A program made the translations under genes and the position numbers. From Serratia marcescens (GTDB lineage Bacteria > Pseudomonadota > Gammaproteobacteria > Enterobacterales > Enterobacteriaceae), in the NCBI RefSeq assembly GCF_006715005.1, contig NZ_VFMJ01000001.1:1674001-1738000 (forward strand): a stretch of DNA of 64,000 nucleotides. The letters are read 5' to 3'. The notes beneath the pieces are model-generated. The model was not told the origin of the DNA, did no database searches, and worked only from the letters and a program-made list of their open reading frames with translations. Positions within the stretch are counted from its first letter, which is position 1, and every line of letters starts with the position of its first letter. Positions 25,697-33,942 of this stretch are shown here, one piece after another.

Positions 25697-26055
25697 TGAG
25701 CACGACGCTGGGCAGTAAAAAGCTTTATCGCGTTCCCGAAGAAGGCATGGTGAAAGGCGTCTGCGCCGGTTTGGCGCACTATTTCGACGTACCGGTGCGA
25801 CTGATCCGCGTGATGGTGGTGCTGTCGCTGTTCTTCGGGCTGTTCTTCTTCACGCTGGTGGCCTATATCGCGCTGGTGTTCGTGTTGGATGAAGCGCCGG
25901 CCAGCCGTTTCGAAGGCGAGCATCAGAAGACGCCGCGCCAGCTGCTCGATCAGCTGGAGTATGAGTTGGGCAGCGGCGAGCAGCAGCTGCGTCAGGTCGA
26001 GCGCTACGTGACGTCCGATACCTTCGGCGTACAGAGCCGTTTCCGCAAGCTGTAA
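25696..26055 (+). CDS. pspC: Phage shock protein C
   Basis: Envelope-stress sensor of 119 aa with a PspC domain (KLYRVPEEGMVKGVCAGLAHYFDVPVRLIR) and a membrane helix near residues 38-60. It works with PspB; in Yersinia it also protects against secretin toxicity. An inverted repeat follows before pspD. Confidence 0.96.
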   Translation: MSTTLGSKKLYRVPEEGMVKGVCAGLAHYFDVPVRLIRVMVVLSLFFGLFFFTLVAYIALVFVLDEAPASRFEGEHQKTPRQLLDQLEYELGSGEQQLRQVERYVTSDTFGVQSRFRKL

Positions 26056-26069
26056 CCCTTCTTGCGATA

Positions 26070-26089
26070 CCCGGCCTGCGCAGGCCGGG
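26070..26089 (+). other. pspC-pspD intercistronic hairpin
   Basis: CCCGGCCTGC followed immediately by its exact complement GCAGGCCGGG. No T-run follows. It is likely a processing or attenuation element between pspC and pspD. Confidence 0.55.
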
Positions 26090-26151
26090 CATCTTCGCCG
26101 CCGTTATCCCGTTGAATGTAACCTTAATCTCTTGTGCCGGAGGGCATTGTC

Positions 26152-26418
26152 ATGAATAAAATCGATGTTGCAAACACCGCCAGAACGGGTGGATTTAAAC
26201 GAGGAGCGGCGGCAATGTTGAAGACATTGGCTAAAGTCATCATCATAGCGTTATTGAACTATGGCCCGGCGGGCGCCGCCGGCTGGCTGCTGAAAACCGT
26301 TGGCCGCAAACCGGTGCGCGTCGTGCTGGCGCTGGTGCTGGAACCGCTGTTCCGTAAAGGCCTGAACAAGGCATTCGGGCGTTACGTCAAGGAGAGCAAT
26401 GAAACGACTGCAAAATGA
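26152..26418 (+). CDS. pspD: Phage shock protein D
   Basis: Small inner-membrane-associated protein of 88 aa; E. coli PspD is 73 aa. The conserved part is LLNYGPAGAAGWLLKTVGRKPVRVVLALVLEPLF. I start at ATG 26152, which follows GGAGGG at good spacing; a GTG six codons upstream is open but less likely. Role in the Psp response is unclear. Its end overlaps ycjX by 20 bp. Confidence 0.9.
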   Translation: MNKIDVANTARTGGFKRGAAAMLKTLAKVIIIALLNYGPAGAAGWLLKTVGRKPVRVVLALVLEPLFRKGLNKAFGRYVKESNETTAK

Positions 26419-27796
26419 GTTAACCTCGCTGGTCAACCGCGGAATGGATCGCCATCTGCGCCTGGCGGTGACCGGCCTGAGCCGCAGCGGCAAAACCGCT
26501 TTTATCACCGCCTTTGTCAATCAACTGCTGCATGTGCACAGCGGCGCGCGCATGCCGCTGTTTTCACCGGTGCGCGAAGAGCGCCTGCTGGGCGTCAAAC
26601 GCATCCCGCAACGCGATCTCGGCATCCAGCGTTTCACCTATGACGAAGGGCTGGCGCAGCTGTACGGCACGCCGCCGGCCTGGCCGACGCCGACGCGCGG
26701 CGTCAGCGAAATCCGGCTGGCGCTGCGTTACCGCTCCAACGACTCGCTGCTGCGGCACTTCAAAGACACCTCCACGCTGTACCTGGAGATCGTCGATTAT
26801 CCGGGCGAATGGTTGCTGGATCTGCCGATGCTCGAACAGGATTACCTGGCCTGGTCGCGCCAGATGGCCGGGCTGCTGCAGGGCGAACGCGCCGAATGGG
26901 CCAAGCCCTGGCTTGAGCTGTGCAAGGCGTGCGATCCGCTGGCACCGGCCGACGAAAACCGGCTGGCAGCGATCGCCCAGGCCTACACCGATTATCTGTT
27001 GCGCTGCAAAAGCGAAGGGCTGCACTTCATTCAGCCGGGGCGTTTCGTGCTGCCGGGCGACATGGCCGGCGCGCCGGCGCTGCAATTTTTCCCCTGGCCC
27101 GACGTGGCCGCGATCGGCGAATCGAAGCTGGCGCAGGCCGACAAACACACCAACATCGGCATGTTGCGCGCTCGCTTCAACTACTACTGCCAGTCGATCG
27201 TCAAAAACTTCTACAAAGAGCATTTTGTCCGTTTCGATCGGCAAATCGTGCTGGTCGACTGCCTGCAGCCGCTCAACAGCGGCCCGCAGGCGTTCAACGA
27301 CATGCGTCTGGCGCTGACCCAACTGATGCAGAGCTTCCATTACGGCAAACGCACGCTGTTTCGCCGCTTGTTCTCGCCGACCATCGACAAACTGATGTTC
27401 GCCGCCACCAAGGCGGACCATATCACCGCCGATCAGCACGCCAATCTGGTGTCATTGCTGCAGCAGCTGGTGCAAGAGGCGTGGCAGAACGCGGCGTTCG
27501 AGGGCATCAGCATGGATTGCGTTGGCCTGGCCTCGGTGCAGGCGACCGAGAGCGGCATCGTCGATCACCAGGGGCAACGCATTCCGGCATTGAAGGGCAA
27601 CCGCCTGAGCGACGGCGCGCCGCTGACGGTGTTCCCCGGCGAAGTGCCCGCCCGCCTGCCGGGGCCTGCGTTCTGGCAGAACCAGGGGTTCCACTTCGAT
27701 GAGTTTCGTCCGCGCGCCATGAGCGTGGACAGCCCGTTGCCGCACATCCGCCTGGATGCGGTGATGGAGTTTTTATTGGGAGACAAATTGCGATGA
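26399..27796 (+). CDS. ycjX: YcjX family GTPase-like protein (DUF463)
   Basis: Stress-induced protein of 465 aa with an N-terminal P-loop ([10 protein letters not shown], about residues 24-33) and [12 protein letters not shown] as a DxxG-like switch. Structural work on a homolog showed a Ras-like GTPase fold. In Yersinia, ycjX and ycjF belong to the psp operon. Here the start codon lies inside pspD (20-bp overlap, AAGGAG upstream), and no pspE is present, so the whole pspABCD-ycjXF unit looks contiguous. Confidence 0.95.
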   Translation: MKRLQNELTSLVNRGMDRHLRLAVTGLSRSGKTAFITAFVNQLLHVHSGARMPLFSPVREERLLGVKRIPQRDLGIQRFTYDEGLAQLYGTPPAWPTPTRGVSEIRLALRYRSNDSLLRHFKDTSTLYLEIVDYPGEWLLDLPMLEQDYLAWSRQMAGLLQGERAEWAKPWLELCKACDPLAPADENRLAAIAQAYTDYLLRCKSEGLHFIQPGRFVLPGDMAGAPALQFFPWPDVAAIGESKLAQADKHTNIGMLRARFNYYCQSIVKNFYKEHFVRFDRQIVLVDCLQPLNSGPQAFNDMRLALTQLMQSFHYGKRTLFRRLFSPTIDKLMFAATKADHITADQHANLVSLLQQLVQEAWQNAAFEGISMDCVGLASVQATESGIVDHQGQRIPALKGNRLSDGAPLTVFPGEVPARLPGPAFWQNQGFHFDEFRPRAMSVDSPLPHIRLDAVMEFLLGDKLR

Positions 27797-28854
27797 GCGA
27801 GCCGATCAAACCGCGTATCGATTTTGACGAGCCGCTGCAGCCGCCGCAGGAGCCGGCGTTGCGCGCCGGCGTCGCTTTCGATGCCGAACAGGCAGAAAGC
27901 TTCTTTCCGGCGGCGCCGGAGCTGCAGCAGGAAGAGGAAGAAGGGCGCGCCGAAGGCATCATTAATGCCGCGCTGAAACCTAAACGCAGCCTGTGGCGCA
28001 AAATGGTCACCGCCGGGCTGGCGCTGTTCGGCGTCAGCGTGGTGGCGCAGGGCGTGCAGTGGGTGCATACCGCCTGGGTGCAGCAGGACTGGATCGCCAT
28101 GGGCGGCGGCGTGGCCGGCGGCCTGATCGTGTTCGCCGGCGTCGGTTCGGTGGTCACCGAATGGCGGCGTTTGTATCGTCTGCGCCAGCGCGCGGAAGAG
28201 CGCGACGTGGCGCGCGAGCTGCTGCACAGCCACGGGCTGGGGCAAGGGCGCGAATTCTGCGAGAAGCTGGCGCGTCAGGCCGGGCTGGATCAGGGGCATC
28301 CGGCGTTGCAGCGCTGGCAGGCCTCGCTGCATGAAACCCAAAATGACCGTGAAGTGGTGGAGCTGTACGCCAAGCTGGTGCAGCCAGTGCTCGACAACCA
28401 GGCGCGGCGCGAAATCAGCCGCTCCGCCGCCGAATCGACGCTGATGATTGCCGTCAGTCCGTTGGCGCTGGTGGACATGGCGTTTATCGCCTGGCGCAAC
28501 ATCCGTTTGATTAACCGCATCGCGGCGCTGTACGGCATCGAATTGGGGTACTTCAGCCGCATTCGTCTGTTCCGTCTGGTGCTGTTGAACATCGCCTTCG
28601 CCGGCGCCTCTGAACTGGTGCGTGAAGTGGGCATGGACTGGATGTCGCAGGATTTGGCGGCGCGGCTGTCGGCGCGTGCGGCGCAGGGCATCGGCGCCGG
28701 GTTATTGACCGCGCGGCTGGGCATCAAGGCGATGGAACTGTGCCGCCCGCTGCCGTGGCTGGAGGGGGAAAAGCCGAAGCTTGGCGATTTCCGCAGCCAG
28801 CTGATCGGCCAGTTGAAAGACACGCTGAAAAAGAGCGACGGCAAGGCCAAATAA
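27793..28854 (+). CDS. ycjF: YcjF inner-membrane protein (DUF697)
   Basis: Membrane protein of 353 aa, partner of YcjX. Two hydrophobic segments (about residues 74-92 and 103-122) precede a soluble C-terminal DUF697 domain containing [19 protein letters not shown]. It overlaps ycjX by 4 bp. Last gene of the psp-ycjXF unit, followed by a terminator. Confidence 0.95.
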   Translation: MSEPIKPRIDFDEPLQPPQEPALRAGVAFDAEQAESFFPAAPELQQEEEEGRAEGIINAALKPKRSLWRKMVTAGLALFGVSVVAQGVQWVHTAWVQQDWIAMGGGVAGGLIVFAGVGSVVTEWRRLYRLRQRAEERDVARELLHSHGLGQGREFCEKLARQAGLDQGHPALQRWQASLHETQNDREVVELYAKLVQPVLDNQARREISRSAAESTLMIAVSPLALVDMAFIAWRNIRLINRIAALYGIELGYFSRIRLFRLVLLNIAFAGASELVREVGMDWMSQDLAARLSARAAQGIGAGLLTARLGIKAMELCRPLPWLEGEKPKLGDFRSQLIGQLKDTLKKSDGKAK

Positions 28855-28864
28855 CCCCCACGAA

Positions 28865-28887
28865 GGCGCTCTCAGGAGCGCCGTTTT
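28865..28887 (+). terminator. Terminator after ycjF
   Basis: Stem GGCGCTC/GAGCGCC (28865-28871 with 28876-28882), 4-nt loop, then GTTTT. It closes the psp-ycjXF transcript. Confidence 0.8.
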
Positions 28888-29168
28888 CTCAACGGCACCG
28901 ACGCCGGACGTAATCGAGACTTGACGACAGTCGATCCCCCTGTGAGTGCGTGATAAATCTCTGCAAAATTAATTCTGGTTGTGATAACTCTCTGTTTGTA
29001 GGCTAAAATGACGCCGATGCTGTTATCCGCTTGCGTTTAAAATCAGCAACCACGGCAATAAATCAGAGTTCTGTCAACTTTTGCTGACAGATCGCTTCTA
29101 CCGCCCGGTGCGAGGGAGTATCATCATCGTCAACGATCCCCGCACCTGCAGAGATAAGGCCAACACTG
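28888..29168. promoter_or_regulatory. tyrR upstream region
   Basis: About 280 bp without a gene between the ycjF terminator and tyrR. The only recognised element is the TyrR box at 29072-29089. No other structure stood out. Confidence 0.5.
29072..29089. promoter_or_regulatory. TyrR box (autoregulation)
   Basis: TGTCAACTTTTGCTGACA has the TyrR layout TGT-N12-ACA, embedded in a CTGTCA/TGACAG inverted repeat (29071-29090). E. coli tyrR has a similar autoregulatory box in its leader region. Here it is centred about 88 bp before the start codon. Confidence 0.7.
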
Positions 29169-30740
29169 ATGCGTTTGGAAGTATTTTGCGAAGACCGCCT
29201 CGGTCTCACTCGAGAATTACTCGATCTTTTGGTATCGCGCAGCATTGACTTACGTGGCATCGAGATCGATCCCATCGGCCGCATTTACCTCAATTTCTCC
29301 CAGCTGGATTTCGATACTTTCCGCGCGCTGATGGCGGAGATCCGCCGCATCGCCGGCGTGACCGACGTGCGCACCGTCAGCTTTATGCCTTCCGAACGCG
29401 AGCATCGCGCGCTGCGTGCGCTGCTGGAATCGATGCCGGAACCGGTGTTCTCTATCGACATGAAGGGCAAGGTCGAGCTGGCCAACCCGGCGGCGCAGGC
29501 GCTGTTCAGCCTGAACGAAGACAAGATCCGCAACCAGACTGCCGGAGCGCTGATCGGCGGCTATAACTTCAGCCGCTGGCTGGAGAGCGAGCATACGGCG
29601 CCGCACTCCGAGCGGGTGGTGATCCGCAGCCAGGACTTCCTGATGGACATCACGCCTATCTATCTGGAAGACGAACAGCAGCAGGCGGCCGCGGTCGGCG
29701 CGGTGGTGATGCTGAAGTCCACCGCGCGCATGGGCCGCCAGTTGCAAAATCTATCGGTGAACGACGATACCGAATTCGACCACATCGTGGCGGTGAGCGC
29801 CAAGATGCGTCACGTGCTGGAGCAGGCGCGCAAGCTGGCGATGCTCGATGCGCCGCTGCTGATCGTCGGCGATACCGGCACCGGCAAGGATATTCTGGCC
29901 CGCGCCTGCCATTTGCGCAGCCCGCGCGGCAAACAGCCGTTCCTGGCGCTGAACTGCGCCGCGCTGCCGGATGACGTGGTGGAGAGCGAACTGTTCGGCC
30001 ATGCGCCGGGCGCTTATCCCAACGCGCTGGAAGGCAAGAAGGGCTTCTTCGAGCAGGCCAACGGCGGTTCGGTGCTGCTGGATGAGATCGGCGAAATGTC
30101 GCCGCGTATGCAGACCAAGCTGCTGCGTTTCCTCAACGACGGCACGTTCCGCCGTGTTGGCGAAGAGCATGAGGTGCACGTCGACGTGCGCGTGATCTGC
30201 GCCACCCAGAAAAACCTTACCGAGCTGGTGCAGCGCGGCGAATTCCGCGAAGATCTCTATTATCGCCTCAACGTACTGACCATCTCCATCCCGCCGCTGC
30301 GCGAACGTCCGCAGGACATCATGCCGCTGACCGAGCTGTTCGTGGCGCGCTTCGCCGATGAACAGGGCGTAGCGCGGCCCAAGCTGGCGAGCGATCTGGG
30401 CAGTTTCCTCAGCAAGTACGGCTGGCCGGGCAACGTGCGCCAGCTGAAAAACGCCATCTACCGCGCGCTGACGCAAACCGAAGGCTACGAGTTGCGGCCG
30501 CAGGATATCGTGTTGCCGGAGTTCGAGGTGGAGATGTCGCTGGGCGACGAGGTGCTGGACGGCTCGCTGGACGACATCAGCAAGCGTTTCGAGCGCTCGG
30601 TGCTGACGCGCCTGTATCGCACCTATCCCAGCACCCGCAAGCTGGCGAAGCGCCTGGGCGTTTCCCATACCGCCATCGCCAACAAGCTGCGCGAGTATGG
30701 CCTGAGCAGCCGTAAAGGCGGCGCCGAGGGCGAGGAATAA
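29169..30740 (+). CDS. tyrR: Transcriptional regulator TyrR
   Basis: Regulator of aromatic amino acid synthesis and transport genes, 523 aa. An N-terminal ACT domain (MRLEVFCEDRLGLTRELLDLL onward) is followed by a PAS domain (about residues 78-160), an AAA+ domain with Walker A GDTGTGKD and Walker B GGSVLLDE, and a C-terminal HTH (TRKLAKRLGVSHTAIANKL). The GAFTGA sigma-54 loop is replaced (GAYPNAL), as expected for a sigma-70 regulator. Binds Tyr, Phe and Trp as cofactors. Confidence 0.97.
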   Translation: MRLEVFCEDRLGLTRELLDLLVSRSIDLRGIEIDPIGRIYLNFSQLDFDTFRALMAEIRRIAGVTDVRTVSFMPSEREHRALRALLESMPEPVFSIDMKGKVELANPAAQALFSLNEDKIRNQTAGALIGGYNFSRWLESEHTAPHSERVVIRSQDFLMDITPIYLEDEQQQAAAVGAVVMLKSTARMGRQLQNLSVNDDTEFDHIVAVSAKMRHVLEQARKLAMLDAPLLIVGDTGTGKDILARACHLRSPRGKQPFLALNCAALPDDVVESELFGHAPGAYPNALEGKKGFFEQANGGSVLLDEIGEMSPRMQTKLLRFLNDGTFRRVGEEHEVHVDVRVICATQKNLTELVQRGEFREDLYYRLNVLTISIPPLRERPQDIMPLTELFVARFADEQGVARPKLASDLGSFLSKYGWPGNVRQLKNAIYRALTQTEGYELRPQDIVLPEFEVEMSLGDEVLDGSLDDISKRFERSVLTRLYRTYPSTRKLAKRLGVSHTAIANKLREYGLSSRKGGAEGEE

Positions 30741-30741
30741 G

Positions 30742-30763
30742 AAAGGCGCCTTGCGGCGCCTTT
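30742..30763. terminator. Terminator after tyrR
   Basis: AAAGGCGCC/GGCGCCTTT (30742-30750 with 30755-30763), 4-nt loop, immediately after the tyrR stop. The A/T ends make it usable in both directions. Confidence 0.75.
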
Positions 30764-30774
30764 AACGGGTTTCC

Positions 30775-30796
30775 AAAGCCGGCGTTCGCCGGCTTT
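30775..30796. terminator. Terminator between tyrR and tpx
   Basis: AAAGCCGGCG followed by TT and its complement CGCCGGCTTT, ending 2 bp from the tpx stop. Together with 30742-30763 it insulates the convergent tyrR and tpx genes. Confidence 0.75.
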
Positions 30797-30797
30797 G

Positions 30798-31301
30798 TTA
30801 TTTCAGCGCAGCCAGCGCCGCGTCGTAGTCAGGCTCGGTGGTGATTTCGTTCACCAGCTCGCTGTACAGCACGTTGTCCTGGCCATCCAGCACCACGACC
30901 GCACGCGCGGTCAGGCCTGCCAACGGGCCTTCGGCGATTTCGACGCCGTACGCCTGCTTGAACTCGGCGCCGCGCAGGGTGGACAGGGTAACCACGTTGC
31001 TCAGGCCTTCCGCGCCGCAGAAGCGAGACTGCGCGAACGGCAGATCGGCGGAGATGCACAGCACCACGGTGTTATCCAGGCCGCTGGCCAGCTGGTTGAA
31101 TTTACGCACCGACGTCGCGCAGACGCCGGTATCGATGCTTGGGAAGATGTTCAGGACTTTGCGTTTACCCGCGAAGCTGCTCAGCGCCACGTCTGACAGG
31201 TCTTTGGCAACCAGCGAGAAGGCCTTGGCCTGTTCGCCCTGCTGTGGCAGTTTGCCTGCTACGCTGACCGGATTGCCTTGAAAATGTACTGTCTGAGTCA
31301 T
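30798..31301 (-). CDS. tpx: Thiol peroxidase
   Basis: Periredoxin-like thiol peroxidase of 167 aa that reduces hydrogen and alkyl peroxides with thioredoxin. The peroxidatic cysteine is in [16 protein letters not shown] and the resolving cysteine in SRFCGAEGL. The chosen start [11 protein letters not shown] has AAAGGAA upstream and equals the known protein; the frame stays open another 29 codons upstream, through the hairpin in its leader, which is not part of the family. Confidence 0.97.
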   Translation of the reverse strand: MTQTVHFQGNPVSVAGKLPQQGEQAKAFSLVAKDLSDVALSSFAGKRKVLNIFPSIDTGVCATSVRKFNQLASGLDNTVVLCISADLPFAQSRFCGAEGLSNVVTLSTLRGAEFKQAYGVEIAEGPLAGLTARAVVVLDGQDNVLYSELVNEITTEPDYDAALAALK

Positions 31302-31332
31302 TGCTAGATTCCTTTTACAGGTGTTTATACAA

Positions 31333-31393
31333 AGGGTATGAACCTGATGAAACGGCGCGTCGGCAACGGCAGTTAACATCAGGTTCACACCCT
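31333..31393 (-). promoter_or_regulatory. Long hairpin in the tpx 5' leader
   Basis: A 17-base arm at 31333-31349 is complementary to 31377-31393 at 16 positions; in the minus-strand RNA the remaining pair is a U-G wobble. The loop is 27 nt. It lies 32-92 bp before the tpx start, so it would fold at the 5' end of the mRNA. It is absent from the E. coli leader as far as I remember. Confidence 0.6.
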
Positions 31394-31526
31394 GGCGCCA
31401 GTTTATGACAACCGGGGCGGATTGGATATCAAAGTTTGCTAAATAGTTGTATATATTAGGCTGTTCTATAAAACATCACCGGCGCATCAGCCTGGCTGAA
31501 TGCGCAGTTTTCGCTCAGGAGCCGTT

Positions 31527-32501
31527 ATGAGAGACATGCGTTTTTACCCGGAAGCCTGGCCGCTGCATACCGCCTTCGTGATTGCGCGCGGCAGCCGCAC
31601 CGAAGCCCGGGTGGTGGTGGTCGAAATCGAACAGCAGGGCGTGCGCGGCACCGGTGAATGTACGCCGTACCCGCGTTACGGCGAGAGCGAGGAATCGGTG
31701 ATGGCACAGCTGGCAGAGATGGCGCCGGCGATCGCACAAGGCATGACCCGCGAACAGCTGCTGGTGCAGATGCCAGCGGGCGCCGCCCGCAACGCGCTGG
31801 ATTCGGCGCTGTGGGATCTGGAGTGCCGCCTGCACGGGCAGAGCCTGTGGCAGCGCAGCGGCGTGACGGCCCCGGCGCATATCCGTATGGCGCAGACCGT
31901 CAGCATTGGCACGCCGGAAGCGATGGCCTTCGCCGCGCGTGAACTGGAGCAGCAGGGCGCCACGCTGTTGAAGATCAAACTCGACGATCACTATATCAGC
32001 GAACGATTGGTAGCGATCCGCGCCGCGGTACCGCAGGCGACGCTGATCGTCGACGCCAATGAGTCCTGGCAGGCGGAAGGGCTGGCGGCGCGCTGCCAGC
32101 TGCTGGCCGATCTCGGCGTGGCGATGCTGGAGCAGCCGCTGCCGGCCGGTGATGACGCCGCGCTGGAACACTTTATTCATCCGCTGCCGATCTGCGCCGA
32201 TGAGAGCTGCCACACCCGCGCCGATCTGCCGCGGCTGGCGCAACGCTATCAGATGGTCAACATCAAACTGGACAAAACCGGCGGCTTGACCGAGGCGCTG
32301 GCGCTGGCGCAGGCCGCGCGCGAACAAGGGTTCGCCATCATGCTCGGCTGCATGTTGTGCACATCGCGGGCGATATCCGCTGCCTTGCCGCTGGCGCCGG
32401 CGGCGCGCTTCGTCGATCTGGACGGCCCGACCTGGCTGGCGCGGGACGTCGAACCGGGTCTGGCGTTCGAATGCGGGGCGATCGTCGATATCGCCCCGTA
32501 G
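31527..32501 (+). CDS. ycjG: L-Ala-D/L-Glu epimerase
   Basis: Enolase-superfamily epimerase of 324 aa that converts L-Ala-D-Glu from murein to L-Ala-L-Glu for reuse. Catalytic elements seen: LKIKLDD (first Lys), VDANESW, MLEQPLP and CADES (metal ligands), and NIKLDKTGG (second Lys). I start at ATG 31527 with CAGGAG 5 bp upstream; an in-frame ATG at 31500 lacks such a site. Convergent with mpaA three bases away, as in E. coli. Confidence 0.95.
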   Translation: MRDMRFYPEAWPLHTAFVIARGSRTEARVVVVEIEQQGVRGTGECTPYPRYGESEESVMAQLAEMAPAIAQGMTREQLLVQMPAGAARNALDSALWDLECRLHGQSLWQRSGVTAPAHIRMAQTVSIGTPEAMAFAARELEQQGATLLKIKLDDHYISERLVAIRAAVPQATLIVDANESWQAEGLAARCQLLADLGVAMLEQPLPAGDDAALEHFIHPLPICADESCHTRADLPRLAQRYQMVNIKLDKTGGLTEALALAQAAREQGFAIMLGCMLCTSRAISAALPLAPAARFVDLDGPTWLARDVEPGLAFECGAIVDIAP

Positions 32502-32504
32502 GGA

Positions 32505-33212
32505 TTAATTCGGGTAGGTCAGCAGCTCGGTCATCGCGTCGATGTAGCGCTCGCTGGCGGCATCGGCGGAGATCGGCGGGAATTCGGCGGTGATGCACGG
32601 CAGCGACAGATCTGCGCACCAGCTGCCGAACGAACCGGGCGTTTCATAGCCGACGCTGGTCACCAGCGGCAGTTCGAACTTGTGCGACAGCCAAACGCCG
32701 AGCCGCGAGCTGGCGGGATCTTCGATGCAGGCCAGCGGTTCGTGGAACGACACCACCCAGTGCGGCTTCAGACGATGGATCAGATGACACAGCGCCTGGG
32801 TTTCCGGTTCGGAACCGGGGCGCCCACCGGTGGAGAGCTTGACGTCGCGCACCGGCGCCGCGCTGTTCCAGCGGTAGACGGTATCGCCGGAGCGCCAGTT
32901 GGCGGCCGGGAAGTTGCGATTCAGATCGACGCCGTTGGCATTGGCGCGCAGCCCCAGCTGACAGCCGTCGGGGTTGACCGCCAGCACCACGTGATGACGC
33001 AACTGCTCGGGGGCGATGCTGCGCAGCGCGCAGGACAGGGTCACGATGGCGGCGCTCTCATCGCCGTGGGTGCCGGCGATGATAAGCCCGGTCTCCGGGC
33101 CGCTGACCGCTGCCGGGAAATAGAGCAGCGGCGCGCCCAGCAGCGAGCTGCCGTAGTTTTCTCCTGCGATGGCCAACTGGCCACGTTCACTGCGTGGTCG
33201 ATGTTCGGTCAT
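32505..33212 (-). CDS. mpaA: Murein peptide amidase A
   Basis: Zinc carboxypeptidase-like cytoplasmic amidase of 235 aa that cleaves the gamma-D-Glu-meso-Dap bond of murein tripeptide. The M14-type zinc motif HGDES (AGTHGDESA), the NPDGCQLGLRANANGVDLNRNFP core and the third ligand in SFHEPLACI are visible. Product L-Ala-D-Glu is the substrate of the neighbouring YcjG; the imported tripeptide comes through MppA encoded 0.7 kb away. Confidence 0.95.
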   Translation of the reverse strand: MTEHRPRSERGQLAIAGENYGSSLLGAPLLYFPAAVSGPETGLIIAGTHGDESAAIVTLSCALRSIAPEQLRHHVVLAVNPDGCQLGLRANANGVDLNRNFPAANWRSGDTVYRWNSAAPVRDVKLSTGGRPGSEPETQALCHLIHRLKPHWVVSFHEPLACIEDPASSRLGVWLSHKFELPLVTSVGYETPGSFGSWCADLSLPCITAEFPPISADAASERYIDAMTELLTYPN

Positions 33213-33418
33213 GGTGTTGTCCCTGGATTAAAGGTCGAGAGTCATTGTCATTTTATTCAGTGTATTACGCTTTGAGGCATCTTTCCCATCGCAATTGTGC
33301 GACGTTTGCGCAATCTGTGACGCCGCGGCGGTGAAAACGCCAATTAAACCGCACCTGGCCTGACGCTGTTGTTATACTAACGGCAGAGCTAAGCCAATCA
33401 CCCGCAAGAGGATTTAAC

Positions 33419-33769
33419 ATGCCAGTAGCCAGAATCATCGCCAGCTATAGCGAAAATGAAAATGACACCATCACGCTGCTGTGCGGCGTGGATGCTGAAA
33501 ACCAGATCCGTCAGGGGGAATGGTTCGGCGTGGTGAAAAATGACGACGGGCGCGGGGACGAATCGAACTATCCGTTCACCCTGCATATCGATTACCAAAA
33601 AGATGTCTTCTACCTCGACTACGGCTATGACGACGCCGACGCGCGTCAGCTGCAAAAAACCGATATTTCGGCCCGTCCGCTGGCTGAGAAAGGCTTTTTC
33701 ACCGTGTTCGATGAAGAAGAGGGCGAAGAGTTCAGCTACCGCATCAACAGCATCCACCTGTACGACTGA
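33419..33769 (+). CDS. Acidic protein of unknown function
   Basis: Protein of 116 aa, rich in Asp and Glu, with no signal peptide or membrane segment. The start MPVARIIASYSENENDTITLLCG follows AAGAGGA. Beta-rich segments such as YPFTLHIDYQKDVFYLDYGYDDADARQ suggest a small folded cytoplasmic protein. I do not recognise a family. It lies between mpaA and mppA and ends in its own strong terminator, so it is a monocistronic gene. Confidence 0.8.
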   Translation: MPVARIIASYSENENDTITLLCGVDAENQIRQGEWFGVVKNDDGRGDESNYPFTLHIDYQKDVFYLDYGYDDADARQLQKTDISARPLAEKGFFTVFDEEEGEEFSYRINSIHLYD

Positions 33770-33790
33770 CGGTCGCCGCTGCAAACACCG

Positions 33791-33822
33791 CCCGTGCCGC
33801 CCTGCGCCGCACGGGTTTTTTA
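33791..33822 (+). terminator. Terminator of the 116-aa gene
   Basis: Stem CCCGTGC/GCACGGG (33791-33797 with 33809-33815) followed by seven T. Confidence 0.85.
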
Positions 33823-33942
33823 TTGCCTGAATCGCACTTTTTGCAACTTCTCGGCCGTGAGCGCTAGGCCGGACGGATCTTGTGCTATATGATAAAAAAT
33901 TCAGATGGTTAACGGGGGCAAATCATAATGACAGGAAGAAAA

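Noticed and set aside
31302-31388. 29-codon upstream extension of tpx
   Set aside because: Runs through the leader hairpin, has no family similarity, and the internal ATG with AAAGGAA gives the normal Tpx length.
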